Origin: an uncultured Bacteroidales bacterium | GTDB lineage: Bacteria > Bacteroidota > Bacteroidia > Bacteroidales > UBA932 | NCBI GenBank assembly: GCA_947302175.1 | Contig: CAMYVB010000004.1 | Location: 1-64,000 of the forward strand | DNA: 64,000 nucleotides | Direction: 5' to 3' | In this document: positions 54,678 to 62,793 of the stretch, one piece after another | How the letters are laid out: each line of letters starts with the position of its first letter | Numbering within the stretch: the stretch's first letter is position 1 | Translations under genes and position numbers: made by a program | The notes under the pieces: generated by a model | Databases searched by the model: none | What the model was told of the DNA's origin: nothing | What the model saw: the letters and a program-made list of their open reading frames with translations, nothing else

Positions 54678-56837
54678 ATGAAAAGATTCCTCGCCCTTCT
54701 GCCGTTGTTTCTCCTGCTCAGTTTATGCCTGAGAGCCAAGACTGCTTCCTTCAGAGACAATCTCAAAGGGGAAGATTGTGCGGCCGCGTGGGCTGAGCGC
54801 AGTTTTGCAGCCGGGAAGGTGCCGCCTTTTTCGTTCAACTACGGAGGCGTTCCTTCGGAGAAACTGCTGCCCCGCTGGCGGTTCAGCCGCAAGGCGATAG
54901 AGACGGATAAAAACAGCGAGAAAGTGACCGCCTGTCTATGGACCGACCCTCGTACCGGACTGCAGGTCGAGTGCCGCGTTAAGCTTTTCAGCGATTTCAA
55001 TGCAGCGGAGTGGGTGCTGGTATTCCGCAACACGGGGTGTAGTGACAGCCCCCGGTTATCTCAAGTGCGTACCATTGATTTGGAGCAAGTTTCGCAGCCC
55101 GAAAAGACAGAAAATGATTATGAGGTCTTTTTCGCCGACGGACCGTTTTTCAGCGCGGCTGATTTCAGGTCTCGCGACACTGTTCTCGCGAAAGGCTCAG
55201 AGCTGCACCTTGAGCCCGACGGCGGCCGCTCCTCGAGCCACACCATGCCCTATTTCAACGTTAAGACGCCTTCGGGCGGGGTGGTTTATGGCGTTGGCTG
55301 GACTGGCAGCTGGTGCGCCGACATTGTGCGCGACTCACATAAGAGCCTCCGCGTGAGCGCAGGTCTTCGCGATTTCGACTCATTCCTTCGCCCCGGCGAA
55401 GAGATACGCGTCGCGTCCGTGTTCATGATTCCCTGGAGGGGCGAAGACAGGATGGACGGGCAGAACTTAATGCGCCGCTTCATCCTCGCGCATCACCATC
55501 CCGAGGCGTCCGGCGCTCCTGTCAAGGCGCCCATCCTAACGAGTTTCGACCACAACGGTCCCTGGCCCTGCGACGAATTCTCCTGCCTGACCGAATTCAT
55601 GGCCAAGGCCTCCATACGCCAGCAGGCCTACTACGGCACGGTGGCGGATGCATTCTGGCTCGACGCCGGCTGGTATTCGCGCGCTGCCGACTATAAGAGC
55701 GGCTATTGGTGGCACAGCGCCGTGGGCAACTGGACCCCGGACCCCGAGCGCTTCCCCGACGGCATTGCGCCCATTGCCGAAACAGCGCACGAGGCGGGCG
55801 CAAAGTTGCTTCTATGGTACGAGCCCGAGAGGGCCAACGTAGATTCAGACTGGGCGCACGCGCATCCCGAATGGATGCTCGCCGCTTCGGGCGCTCCCGC
55901 AGTGCCGCTCGACTATCCCGTGGATTCGGCGTTTATAGTAAATATCGGCAACCCCGACGCCCTGCAGTGGGTATGCAACGAGATGCTCCAAAGCATCAGC
56001 GATAACAAGGTGGACATTTACCGCCAGGACTTTAACATAATGCCCGAGCCCTTCTGGCTTAATAACGACGAGCCCGGGCGCAAGGGTATGACGGAAGTCA
56101 AATATATCGCAGGCCTGTACTCCTACCTCGATTTCCTGCACAAGATGATGCCGCACCTCATTATGGACAACTGCGCAGGCGGCGGGCGGAGGCTTGACTT
56201 CGAAATGGTTTCACGCGGCATAGCTCTCTGGCGCTCCGACTATTCCAACTATATCGACGGCCGCAGATGCCACGGCTACTATCTCAACCAGTGGCTCCCT
56301 GTCAACTGCACCTGCGTCTCGAGCGGCGACCCCTACGACTACCGCTCCACACTCGCAGCGGGCGTCAATTTCACCTGGGGCTCAACAAAAAGCGGGAAAG
56401 GCCTGTCAATCGAGGGTGAAAAGGCGCTGATTGAGCTCTATCGGGGCCTGAAAGACTACTTCCTCGAGGACTACTACCCCTTAAGCGGCTACGGCGACAT
56501 CACAGGCGAGGATCTCTGGATGGCCTACCAGCTCAACCGCCCCGCTGATTCCACGGGCATAGTGGTCGCTTTCCGTGGACCGGAAGCGAATGATTCCACC
56601 TATACCGTACGCCTCCGCGGCCTCGACCCCTCAGTTACTTACCGGCTTGCCTTCGATGGCGACGTTGCCGCCCCCGGGCGCAACCAAAGGCTCGGGAGCG
56701 CACCTTCTTCAGCCGACGCCTCCGCAGGGCTCCCGGGAGAGCCTTTCACCATGAGCGGAGCGCAGCTCTCAGAGGGGCTAGAGCTCACCCTGCCGGAGAA
56801 GCGCAGCAGTCTGCTGCTTCGCTACCGCCCTCTTTAA
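54678..56837 (+). CDS. Secreted alpha-galactosidase (GH36)
   Basis: This 719-residue enzyme has a signal peptide (ending LCLRA) and the GH36 domain order: N-terminal beta-supersandwich, catalytic barrel and C-terminal beta domain. DAFWLDAGWYSR near residue 325, LLLWYEPERA, the nucleophile aspartate in IYRQDFN near residue 451, and the acid/base aspartate in WRSDYSNY near residue 521 are clear. It should cleave terminal alpha-galactosides; alpha-N-acetylgalactosaminidase activity is possible in this family. It is transcribed alone, divergent from rpiB. Confidence 0.92.
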   Translation: MKRFLALLPLFLLLSLCLRAKTASFRDNLKGEDCAAAWAERSFAAGKVPPFSFNYGGVPSEKLLPRWRFSRKAIETDKNSEKVTACLWTDPRTGLQVECRVKLFSDFNAAEWVLVFRNTGCSDSPRLSQVRTIDLEQVSQPEKTENDYEVFFADGPFFSAADFRSRDTVLAKGSELHLEPDGGRSSSHTMPYFNVKTPSGGVVYGVGWTGSWCADIVRDSHKSLRVSAGLRDFDSFLRPGEEIRVASVFMIPWRGEDRMDGQNLMRRFILAHHHPEASGAPVKAPILTSFDHNGPWPCDEFSCLTEFMAKASIRQQAYYGTVADAFWLDAGWYSRAADYKSGYWWHSAVGNWTPDPERFPDGIAPIAETAHEAGAKLLLWYEPERANVDSDWAHAHPEWMLAASGAPAVPLDYPVDSAFIVNIGNPDALQWVCNEMLQSISDNKVDIYRQDFNIMPEPFWLNNDEPGRKGMTEVKYIAGLYSYLDFLHKMMPHLIMDNCAGGGRRLDFEMVSRGIALWRSDYSNYIDGRRCHGYYLNQWLPVNCTCVSSGDPYDYRSTLAAGVNFTWGSTKSGKGLSIEGEKALIELYRGLKDYFLEDYYPLSGYGDITGEDLWMAYQLNRPADSTGIVVAFRGPEANDSTYTVRLRGLDPSVTYRLAFDGDVAAPGRNQRLGSAPSSADASAGLPGEPFTMSGAQLSEGLELTLPEKRSSLLLRYRPL

Positions 56838-56848
56838 TCGTTTTGGAG

Positions 56849-59170
56849 TTAACGAGCGGGAGCGAGCCTGCGTCCGAAAAGATAAAACTTCATATCGCCG
56901 AACCATAGCGTAACTTCGCCGTCCAGCGAGGTACAACTCGTGTAGAAGGAATTACCCGTGTCGCGGGGAGAAAAGAGCTCCCCTTCTGAGGAAAACCATA
57001 CAGGCTGATGGGCGCCGGGGACGAAATGTCCCTCATGGAGATAGAGCGGACCGCGGTTCTGGTAGGATGTTACTCCCTTGAAATCAAAACAGTCGTGGAA
57101 GAAAGCGGCGTAGCGACCGCTGCGCGCTTCAGGCCCGCCAAGGTCATAAATGGGGCAGGGCGACTGGGGATGAAGTATGGGGGTGCCGTCGTCTTTGTCC
57201 ATTAGTATTTCCGGACGTGACCAGTGTTTCCCGTCGTCGCTGCTGACGGACCAGATAGGATGCCCGAGGGAAGTGCGCATAATGGCAAAGAGACGCCCGT
57301 CGGGAAGCCCGACTATACAACCCTCTTCCACCGATGGCGCGTCACGCGGGGTGTAATCGACATCATTTTTGACTTTCGTGGCGTCGAAAGCCTCTTCTTC
57401 GGTGTTGAAAAAAGAGATTCTGATGTCCCGAATCTCGGGATCGTCGTCAATGTTTTCGTACTGCCAGAATTCCACTTTGCTGTTTTGCCTGCCGTCAGGC
57501 ATCAATCCGTAGCGCGAACAAGCGGCGATAAATTTTCCATCTTCGCCAAGGCGCAGGGGCCTCTGCCACATGCACCAGGTGGGTGGTATATCAGGGTCGG
57601 CGGGATCGGCGGAGAATCTCACGGGGAAAGGTACAGTTTCGATCTCGCTCCAGGTCTCGCCGCAGTCATCTGAGTAGCGCCCCTGCATGACTCCGCAAAG
57701 GTGTTTTTTCAGCACGATTTCCTGGTTCCAGAGGCAGTAGAGACGGCCGCTTTTGCTCAGCATGGGCTGCTGCCATGCCGCCACGGGGACGGGATGGGCG
57801 AGATTGGCGGAGCCTGCGATTATCTTGGGCTCTGTCCAGGTCTTTCCCTTGTCGGAGCTTTTACAGAAGACGACGTGCTCGTCGTTTGCCGCTTCGAAAG
57901 AGCCCTGGGTCCAGAAGGCGTAGAGAAGCCCACGAGAGGGATCTTCCAGGACGTGGAAATGATCGTTGAATGTATCCCCTGTGGCCTCGAGATTGCGCTC
58001 TGACTCGTTTCTGGGCTGCTTCGGGACATAAACCGTGTAGTCGTGAGGGACCACGTCAATCTGGGTCGAAGAGTCGGTGTAGTGCCAGTAAAAATGACCG
58101 GGCCAGCGCTCGCGGTAATTGCCCGTATCGGTGAAGTGCTTTTCAATGGCCTCGTCGGCCGTGGCATAGCGATGACAGACTTCGGGGGATTTAGTGAAAA
58201 TGGTCCACTGGCCTTGCTGCGCTGCGTCCTGATTGGGATATCCCACCCATATCACCGTTCCTCTGTCGGGCGGGAAGGCGGGATTCATGGTAAAGACGGT
58301 GGAGAGCACCGTGTTTCGCCGCCTGATTGGCGGATCGGTCAGGAGTTGGGAGAGAGTCTTGCGATGGTATTTTTTGTCCGCTTTCCTCGAAAAGGGAGTA
58401 TCGTCGCCGAGAATGGCATCGCCGAAAAAAAGTTTCTGCGCATACTCGTTACGGATGAGGTTGTTTTCCCTCACCAGGGACGCCGGGTCACCATAGGCTT
58501 TCCTGAAATTGAACTCACCGTCCCAGGCGGGGACATACCAACCCATCTTCTCGGCATAGCTTATCAGGTCCTTGCTTCCAAGGAAGTTGACTGTGTCGGA
58601 AAGATCCACTTCGCCTATGACGTAGTAATTGGGGATGGTCATTATTTCGTCGTCCGGGACTCTCTGCGCTACCCAGTGACGGCCTTTTACGACGGAGCAC
58701 ACCCAGCCTTCGAACCTATCGGCGACTATGTAGGACCTGCCGTCACCTGCGTAGCCGTATTTCTCCACCATTTCGCCGATTATCTTTACGCCTTCCCTTG
58801 CGCTGCGTGCCTTGTGACCAACAGCGGTGCGCACTTCGTAAAGCACAGACCCTTCGGCATATTTCTCCCGCGACGGGCAATGATTGGAAGTGACGACTAC
58901 GCCGCACTCGTTGACAAAGATATCGCCCGTTGCACTCCCGGGGAACTCAAACCAAAGGCTTGCAAGACGCCCCGGTGCGGCGGGAAGATTGTAGATGTTG
59001 AGCATCTGCTCGCCGCCCTGGTCCTCGTTGTGGGCGAGATAGACATAACCGTCGGTCGATGCTTCCCGCCCGACAATAACGGAAAAACATCCGTCAAAAT
59101 CCTGCGCGGGGACGCCCCACGTCATCAAGAGGCCAAGCATAATACTTGGCAGTATCATCTTCAGCTTCAT
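56849..59170 (-). CDS. Fusion of a C69-type N-terminal-nucleophile hydrolase and a sialidase-like propeller
   Basis: This 773-residue secreted protein has two parts. Residues 24-380 match the C69 (PepD-like) family: Cys28 followed by FSVIVGREASTDG and LAHNEDQGG, the pattern of an autoprocessed N-terminal cysteine nucleophile. Residues ~400-773 form a BNR/sialidase-like propeller with Asp boxes SSDKGKTW, SDDCGETW and SSDDGKHW. I see no clear YRIP-type arginine motif, so the second part may bind or cleave another sugar. The signal peptide ends about VPAQD. It is last in an operon with a GH20 gene, separated by 42 bases. Confidence 0.85.
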   Translation of the reverse strand: MKLKMILPSIMLGLLMTWGVPAQDFDGCFSVIVGREASTDGYVYLAHNEDQGGEQMLNIYNLPAAPGRLASLWFEFPGSATGDIFVNECGVVVTSNHCPSREKYAEGSVLYEVRTAVGHKARSAREGVKIIGEMVEKYGYAGDGRSYIVADRFEGWVCSVVKGRHWVAQRVPDDEIMTIPNYYVIGEVDLSDTVNFLGSKDLISYAEKMGWYVPAWDGEFNFRKAYGDPASLVRENNLIRNEYAQKLFFGDAILGDDTPFSRKADKKYHRKTLSQLLTDPPIRRRNTVLSTVFTMNPAFPPDRGTVIWVGYPNQDAAQQGQWTIFTKSPEVCHRYATADEAIEKHFTDTGNYRERWPGHFYWHYTDSSTQIDVVPHDYTVYVPKQPRNESERNLEATGDTFNDHFHVLEDPSRGLLYAFWTQGSFEAANDEHVVFCKSSDKGKTWTEPKIIAGSANLAHPVPVAAWQQPMLSKSGRLYCLWNQEIVLKKHLCGVMQGRYSDDCGETWSEIETVPFPVRFSADPADPDIPPTWCMWQRPLRLGEDGKFIAACSRYGLMPDGRQNSKVEFWQYENIDDDPEIRDIRISFFNTEEEAFDATKVKNDVDYTPRDAPSVEEGCIVGLPDGRLFAIMRTSLGHPIWSVSSDDGKHWSRPEILMDKDDGTPILHPQSPCPIYDLGGPEARSGRYAAFFHDCFDFKGVTSYQNRGPLYLHEGHFVPGAHQPVWFSSEGELFSPRDTGNSFYTSCTSLDGEVTLWFGDMKFYLFGRRLAPAR

Positions 59171-59212
59171 TTTGCGTATATTCTCCGGCTGCTGAAGCAG
59201 GCCCGGTTATGC

Positions 59213-60736
59213 TTACTCAGGAAGCTCGGCGGCCATATTCCAAGTCCATCCGCGCTCGGAGTAAATGTCCTGCATGCGGGAAAGCCTCGGAAGGAAAGCC
59301 TCGAAATCGCGCCTCTCGGGGTCTGACCATTGAAGCTCGGATACCGCGCTCATGCGGGGCAGCATTCGCCAAAGCAGGCTGTCACGCTCCGATACCCTTT
59401 CCGTCCAAAGGCATGCTTCGACGCCGAGAACTCTCTCCTGCTCCTCGGCACTCAAGGTCTCAGGATGGACATTGAGGTCGAACACACGGCGAAGATAAGC
59501 TTCTCCCTTAAGGATGTTACCCTCCCATGCGCTGAGATACAAGTGGCCGCAAGGGCAGATAACAGCGTCGTAGCCTTCTTTAACCGCGATTTCGCTTGAA
59601 ACGGGACGCATCCATCCCGCTATGACGGTATTCTTCGAAGGAGCGCCAACGACATCGTTGCTCCAATCCACCAAAGGATCGTTCCAGGCAATGCACCTGC
59701 GCCCATGGGCCTCGATAAAAGCGCTCACCTGGTCCATGAACCATGATTGCAGAAGCTCCTCACGCGTCTTGTGACCGTCAGCCTTGAGCCCGAGGGCACG
59801 TTTTTTCGCCTGGCAGTCAGGACACTTTTCCCAGCGTACCTTGGGGCACTCGTCACCGCCGATGTGGATATACTTGGAAGGGAAAAGATCCATCACTTCC
59901 TCGAGGACGTCCTTTACAAACTGCAGCGTGCCTTCCTTGCCTGCGCAAAGCACATCATCCAGCACGCCCCACTGGCATGCCACCTCGTAGGGCCCGCCAG
60001 TGCAGCCAAGCTCGGGGTAAGACGCAAGAGCAGCCAACATGTGGCCGGGAAGGTCAATCTCGGGTATGACTTCAATCCCCTTGCTTGCGGCATAGGCGAC
60101 TATCTCGCGCACGTCGTCCTTAGTGTAGAAGCCGCCTCTTTGGACTTCGTCGTGGCCTTCTTTCCCGGGGACGGGGTCGCCGGCCCTGATCGAGCCGACT
60201 TCAGTAAGGCGGGGATATTTCGATATTTCAATGCGCCAGCCCTGGTCTTCAGTAAGGTGCCAGTGAAAATAATTGAGCTGGTGGAGAGCCATGATGTCAA
60301 TCACTTCCTTCACGGTCTCAACGGGAAAGAAATGCCTTGCGCAGTCCAGCATGAACGCCCGGTAAGCAAACTCGGGATAGTCGAAAACCCTTGCATAAGG
60401 CAGGGTCGCGACTTCACCCTTTTCAAGCCTTGGAGGCAGAGCCTTTTCGAGGGTCTGCCTGGCCCTTAAAAGCCCTGTTTGAGAAGCGGCGGAAAGGACA
60501 ACTCCCCTTTTCCCTACTTCTATTGAGTAGCACTCTTCCTTTTGGAACGGCTCCAGACCCTTGCCAAGCGTAGTATCCAGCTTCTCCGAGACCTTACCGG
60601 GCCGGAAGACCAGGCTCCCTTCAGAAAGCTCTACGCTCCTCGGCTCGGGGCACAGCTCATAGCTCCCGCTGACAAGCACTTTCTGGGTGCAAGAGACCGA
60701 AATAAGGGCGCATGCACAAACGATCAGCTTTTTCAT
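59213..60736 (-). CDS. Beta-N-acetylhexosaminidase lipoprotein (GH20)
   Basis: This 507-residue enzyme should remove terminal beta-GlcNAc or beta-GalNAc. The start at ATG 60736 gives a lipoprotein signal ending LISVSC (Cys16). A GH20b domain precedes the barrel, which shows HWHLTEDQGWRIEI near residue 160, IPEIDLPGHM, and the catalytic Asp-Glu pair in HIGGDEC near residue 294. WRM..MSAVSELQW near the C-terminus is also typical. It starts 13 bases after the E2-like gene and precedes the C69-sialidase fusion, so all three are probably one operon. Confidence 0.95.
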   Translation of the reverse strand: MKKLIVCACALISVSCTQKVLVSGSYELCPEPRSVELSEGSLVFRPGKVSEKLDTTLGKGLEPFQKEECYSIEVGKRGVVLSAASQTGLLRARQTLEKALPPRLEKGEVATLPYARVFDYPEFAYRAFMLDCARHFFPVETVKEVIDIMALHQLNYFHWHLTEDQGWRIEISKYPRLTEVGSIRAGDPVPGKEGHDEVQRGGFYTKDDVREIVAYAASKGIEVIPEIDLPGHMLAALASYPELGCTGGPYEVACQWGVLDDVLCAGKEGTLQFVKDVLEEVMDLFPSKYIHIGGDECPKVRWEKCPDCQAKKRALGLKADGHKTREELLQSWFMDQVSAFIEAHGRRCIAWNDPLVDWSNDVVGAPSKNTVIAGWMRPVSSEIAVKEGYDAVICPCGHLYLSAWEGNILKGEAYLRRVFDLNVHPETLSAEEQERVLGVEACLWTERVSERDSLLWRMLPRMSAVSELQWSDPERRDFEAFLPRLSRMQDIYSERGWTWNMAAELPE

Positions 60737-60749
60737 ATCCCCGGGAGAA

Positions 60750-61637
60750 TTATTTCTTTCTGCCAATTTTGTGGCGGTCAACCACCTTGACATCTTCCAC
60801 GAGCGACTTCAGCGGCGTCTTAATCTTCGAAGGGTCGCCGAGAATCCCCCTGAGAGCCTTAAGGGCAGAAACAAAATAGAAACCGTCGCAAAAACGCTCG
60901 TCCGTAACGATCTGGAGAGGAAGGCGCTTTCCAACGACGATCTCACCACCTTCTACCACCGGGACCAGTGATTCCTTACCCATGGCAAAGAAAAGACCCG
61001 TGGTGCCGAAATCATACAGGTGATGATATATCGAGGGGCCCTTGATGGACTTGAGATTCGTTATGAAAGCGCTTGTATGGAAAGGGCTGAGATTGATGAT
61101 GGCTCCGGGAAGCAGACCGTGCTTGTCAAGCAGCTTAATCAGGCCCACCAGCATGGCAATTACGATATTGGGGGTGTAGGTAATAATACGGGCCAGTTTG
61201 TCGGTGCCATTGTTGGCGTCCATGTTATTATTCTGCTTTATGGCCTCGTTTATCTTGTCCCTGATCTCGGGAAGACTTTCCTTGCCCGTGAAATCCAGCT
61301 TAATCGTAGTATCCGGCGCTTCCGAGCTGAGCCCTTTTTTCACCACGAATGAAATCTGGATGGAGTTTTTACGGTAGATGCGGCCGTTCATGATGAAGCG
61401 GTTGAGCCTCGGGAAAAGCGCGATTATGCGGACCAGGGAGGCTATCACTATGTGCATGTAGTTGTATGACTCGCCGTTTCCCGCTTCCGAGCGTATGAAA
61501 GCATCTATCGGTTCGCAGGGGCAATCGTAATCGCTGAGGTTTTGGGAATCATGCCTGTGCTTCATGATGTGAGGCATAATTCTCTGTATGGGATCGATAT
61601 CCTTTACCTTCGTCCCATCGGGTCTGAATCCGAACAT
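60750..61637 (-). CDS. 2-oxoacid dehydrogenase acyltransferase (E2)-fold protein with altered catalytic motif
   Basis: This 295-residue protein matches the catalytic domain of E2 acyltransferases and chloramphenicol acetyltransferases without a lipoyl domain or binding domain. The SAFITNLKSI block and the trailing FFAMGK align with the E2 core. The catalytic HRxxDG motif is replaced by ERFCDG near residue 247, so the general-base histidine is a glutamate while Asp-Gly is kept. An acyltransferase with a different acceptor, or a non-catalytic role, is possible. It leads the operon with the GH20 gene. Confidence 0.82.
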   Translation of the reverse strand: MFGFRPDGTKVKDIDPIQRIMPHIMKHRHDSQNLSDYDCPCEPIDAFIRSEAGNGESYNYMHIVIASLVRIIALFPRLNRFIMNGRIYRKNSIQISFVVKKGLSSEAPDTTIKLDFTGKESLPEIRDKINEAIKQNNNMDANNGTDKLARIITYTPNIVIAMLVGLIKLLDKHGLLPGAIINLSPFHTSAFITNLKSIKGPSIYHHLYDFGTTGLFFAMGKESLVPVVEGGEIVVGKRLPLQIVTDERFCDGFYFVSALKALRGILGDPSKIKTPLKSLVEDVKVVDRHKIGRKK

Positions 61638-61665
61638 AGGTCCTAATTATTTGGTTAGTACATCC

Positions 61666-61673
61666 CAAATATA
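61666..61673 (-). promoter_or_regulatory. -7 element for the E2-like/GH20/C69 operon
   Basis: The minus strand reads TATATTTG, 28 bases upstream of the ATG. No TTTG is seen at the -33 spacing. Confidence 0.55.
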
Positions 61674-61736
61674 CAAAAAACAAATAATTATCCACTTGTC
61701 AGATAATTTACTGTTAATCCAAACCGCACCACATAT

Positions 61737-61754
61737 ACCCGCCTTTCATTGGAA
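61737..61754 (+). repeat. Left member of an 18-bp near-direct repeat pair
   Basis: ACCCGCCTTTCATTGGAA here matches 17 of 18 bases of 62763-62780. The pair brackets the repeat and RNA region of about 1 kb. Confidence 0.7.
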
Positions 61755-61766
61755 TTGATAATAACC

Positions 61767-61908
61767 TGCCAAATCAGGCGCGCAGAGGGTGTCACAGACA
61801 GTTGTGAGAGACATGGATGGCGCGCCTGAGGGCCTAAATGAGGGCTCAGGCGCGTTGGGGATGCCATGGAAGTGCGTGGGTGGCAGGGGCAGCGCGCCTG
61901 GTTTGGCA
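61767..61908. repeat. Nested inverted repeats built on a CAGGCGCG core
   Basis: TGCCAAATCAGGCGCGC at 61767-61783 is the reverse complement, with one mismatch, of 61892-61908 (and of the same site in the second unit copy, 62156-62172). Between them a perfect 10-bp inverted repeat, CGCGCCTGAG/CTCAGGCGCG, spans about 61821-61854. The core recurs five times in this stretch. Confidence 0.75.
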
Positions 61909-62131
61909 GAATCCCGGATTCTCCGGTCTGGGGCCGATGAATGACGGAATGGTTGAAGGGACCGGGAGGGCGCGGATGGCGCTCATGCGGGGAAAAGCGG
62001 GCGCACCCGGTCGCTTGACGGCTGACATCCTCCCTTTTATGGGCCTGCCGGCCCATAACGGTCGTCAAACAGACGCCGTCATGCCTTCGGCACCGCTCCC
62101 TACACAACCCCACACGCATCCCCTTTTCCCC
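61868..62131. repeat. 264-bp hairpin-rich repeat unit, copy 1
   Basis: The unit starts at GGAAGTGCGTGGGTGG and is followed immediately by a nearly identical copy. It contains several dyads: the palindrome AGAATCCCGGATTCT, GACCGGG/CCCGGTC bracketing an inner GGCGCG-rich part, and TTATGGGCC/GGCCCATAA closed by a 4-base loop inside TTGACG/CGTCAA. Long open frames cross it on both strands because 264 is divisible by three, but none has a family match or a start signal. I read it as non-coding. Confidence 0.85.
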
Positions 62132-62395
62132 GGAAGTGCGTGGGTGGCAGGGGCAGCGCGCCTGGTTTGGCAGAATCCCGGATTCTCCGGTCTGGGGCCG
62201 ATGAATGACGGAATGGTTGAAGGGACCGGGAGGGCGCGGATGGCGCTCATGCGGGGAAAAGCGGGCGCACCCGGTCGCTTGACGGCTGACATCCTCCCTT
62301 TTATGGGCCTGCCGGCCCATAACGGTCGTCAAACAGACGCCGTCATGCCTTCGGCACCGCTCCCTACACAACCCCACGCACATCCCCTTTTTCCC
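62132..62395. repeat. 264-bp hairpin-rich repeat unit, copy 2
   Basis: This is the direct tandem copy of 61868-62131, with no visible differences over most of its length and small changes in its last ~25 bases (near CCCCACGCACATCC). Near identity suggests recent duplication or ongoing gene conversion. The inner hairpins of copy 1 are all repeated. Confidence 0.85.
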
Positions 62396-62471
62396 TAAAT
62401 CGCTTACCCGCGCCCTCCCCGCTCTTCAATATCCACCACGTCGAAATTGTTAGGCTATTATACTTACAAAC

Positions 62472-62559
62472 AAAAAAAACCACCCCTTAATCGGGGTGGT
62501 TAATTGAGGAAGGTTTGAGGCGGGAGAATGGGGCGAACCCATTTACTATCTCCCCTTCC
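62472..62559 (-). ncRNA. Candidate structured small RNA, about 88 nt
   Basis: On the minus strand a promoter (ATTG, 19 bases, TACCTTTG at 62571-62564) is followed by an RNA starting GGAAGGGGAGA. It can fold into three nested stems: GGAAG/CTTCC (62559-62555 with 62512-62508), GGGAGA/TCTCCC (62554-62549 with 62527-62522) and ATGGG/CCCAT (62542-62538 with 62532-62528). It ends in a GC-rich terminator with eight T. There is no coding frame of note. I do not recognise the family. Confidence 0.5.
62478..62501 (-). terminator. Intrinsic terminator of the candidate small RNA
   Basis: The stem AACCACCCC/GGGGTGGTT with a 6-base loop is followed on the minus strand by a T-run (the plus-strand A-run at 62472-62479). 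Its polarity shows that it ends a minus-strand transcript that starts to the right. Confidence 0.85.
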
Positions 62560-62563
62560 GATG

Positions 62564-62594
62564 CAAAGGTATATAGATTTAGTCAAAAGACAAT
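62564..62594 (-). promoter_or_regulatory. Promoter of the candidate small RNA
   Basis: The minus strand has ATTG at 62594-62591, a 19-base spacer and TACCTTTG at 62571-62564. The predicted start is the G run at 62559. Confidence 0.55.
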
Positions 62595-62601
62595 AAAATC
62601 A

Positions 62602-62723
62602 AGCGCATATTAATCCTGGACGCGAATATCAGCGCTTCCGCTTGAGTAAGGCATCGTTATGTTCTATAAGCTGTTGACGAGCCTTTTTAGGAGCAGTCGA
62701 TATCCTGTGTTTAGAAGATGAGA
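62602..62723. other. Intergenic stretch with nothing recognised
   Basis: This part between the candidate RNA promoter and the degenerate repeat fragment has no open frame with a start signal, no clear hairpin and no consensus promoter. Confidence 0.5.
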
Positions 62724-62765
62724 GACGGAACGGTTGAAGGGCATGAGCGCCACCCACGTCCTACC
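62724..62765. repeat. Degenerate, rearranged fragment of the 264-bp unit
   Basis: GACGGAACGGTTGAAGGG at 62724-62741 matches the unit sequence at 61943-61960 and 62207-62224 with one difference. It is followed by GCATGAGCGCCA, the reverse complement of a segment found further on in the unit. This looks like an older copy with an inversion or deletion. Confidence 0.6.
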
Positions 62766-62780
62766 CGCCCTTCATTGGAA
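62763..62780 (+). repeat. Right member of the 18-bp near-direct repeat pair
   Basis: ACCCGCCCTTCATTGGAA repeats the sequence at 61737-61754 with one mismatch, in the same orientation. Confidence 0.7.
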
Positions 62781-62793
62781 GTCAAACAAGCAT

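Noticed and set aside
61688..62383. Open frame of 231 codons on the minus strand across the tandem unit (and one of 186 codons on the plus strand)
   Set aside because: Both frames are open because the 264-bp period is a multiple of three. They have no family features, no signal sequence and no promoter, and they are rich in Arg, His, Pro and Cys as expected from GC-rich non-coding DNA.
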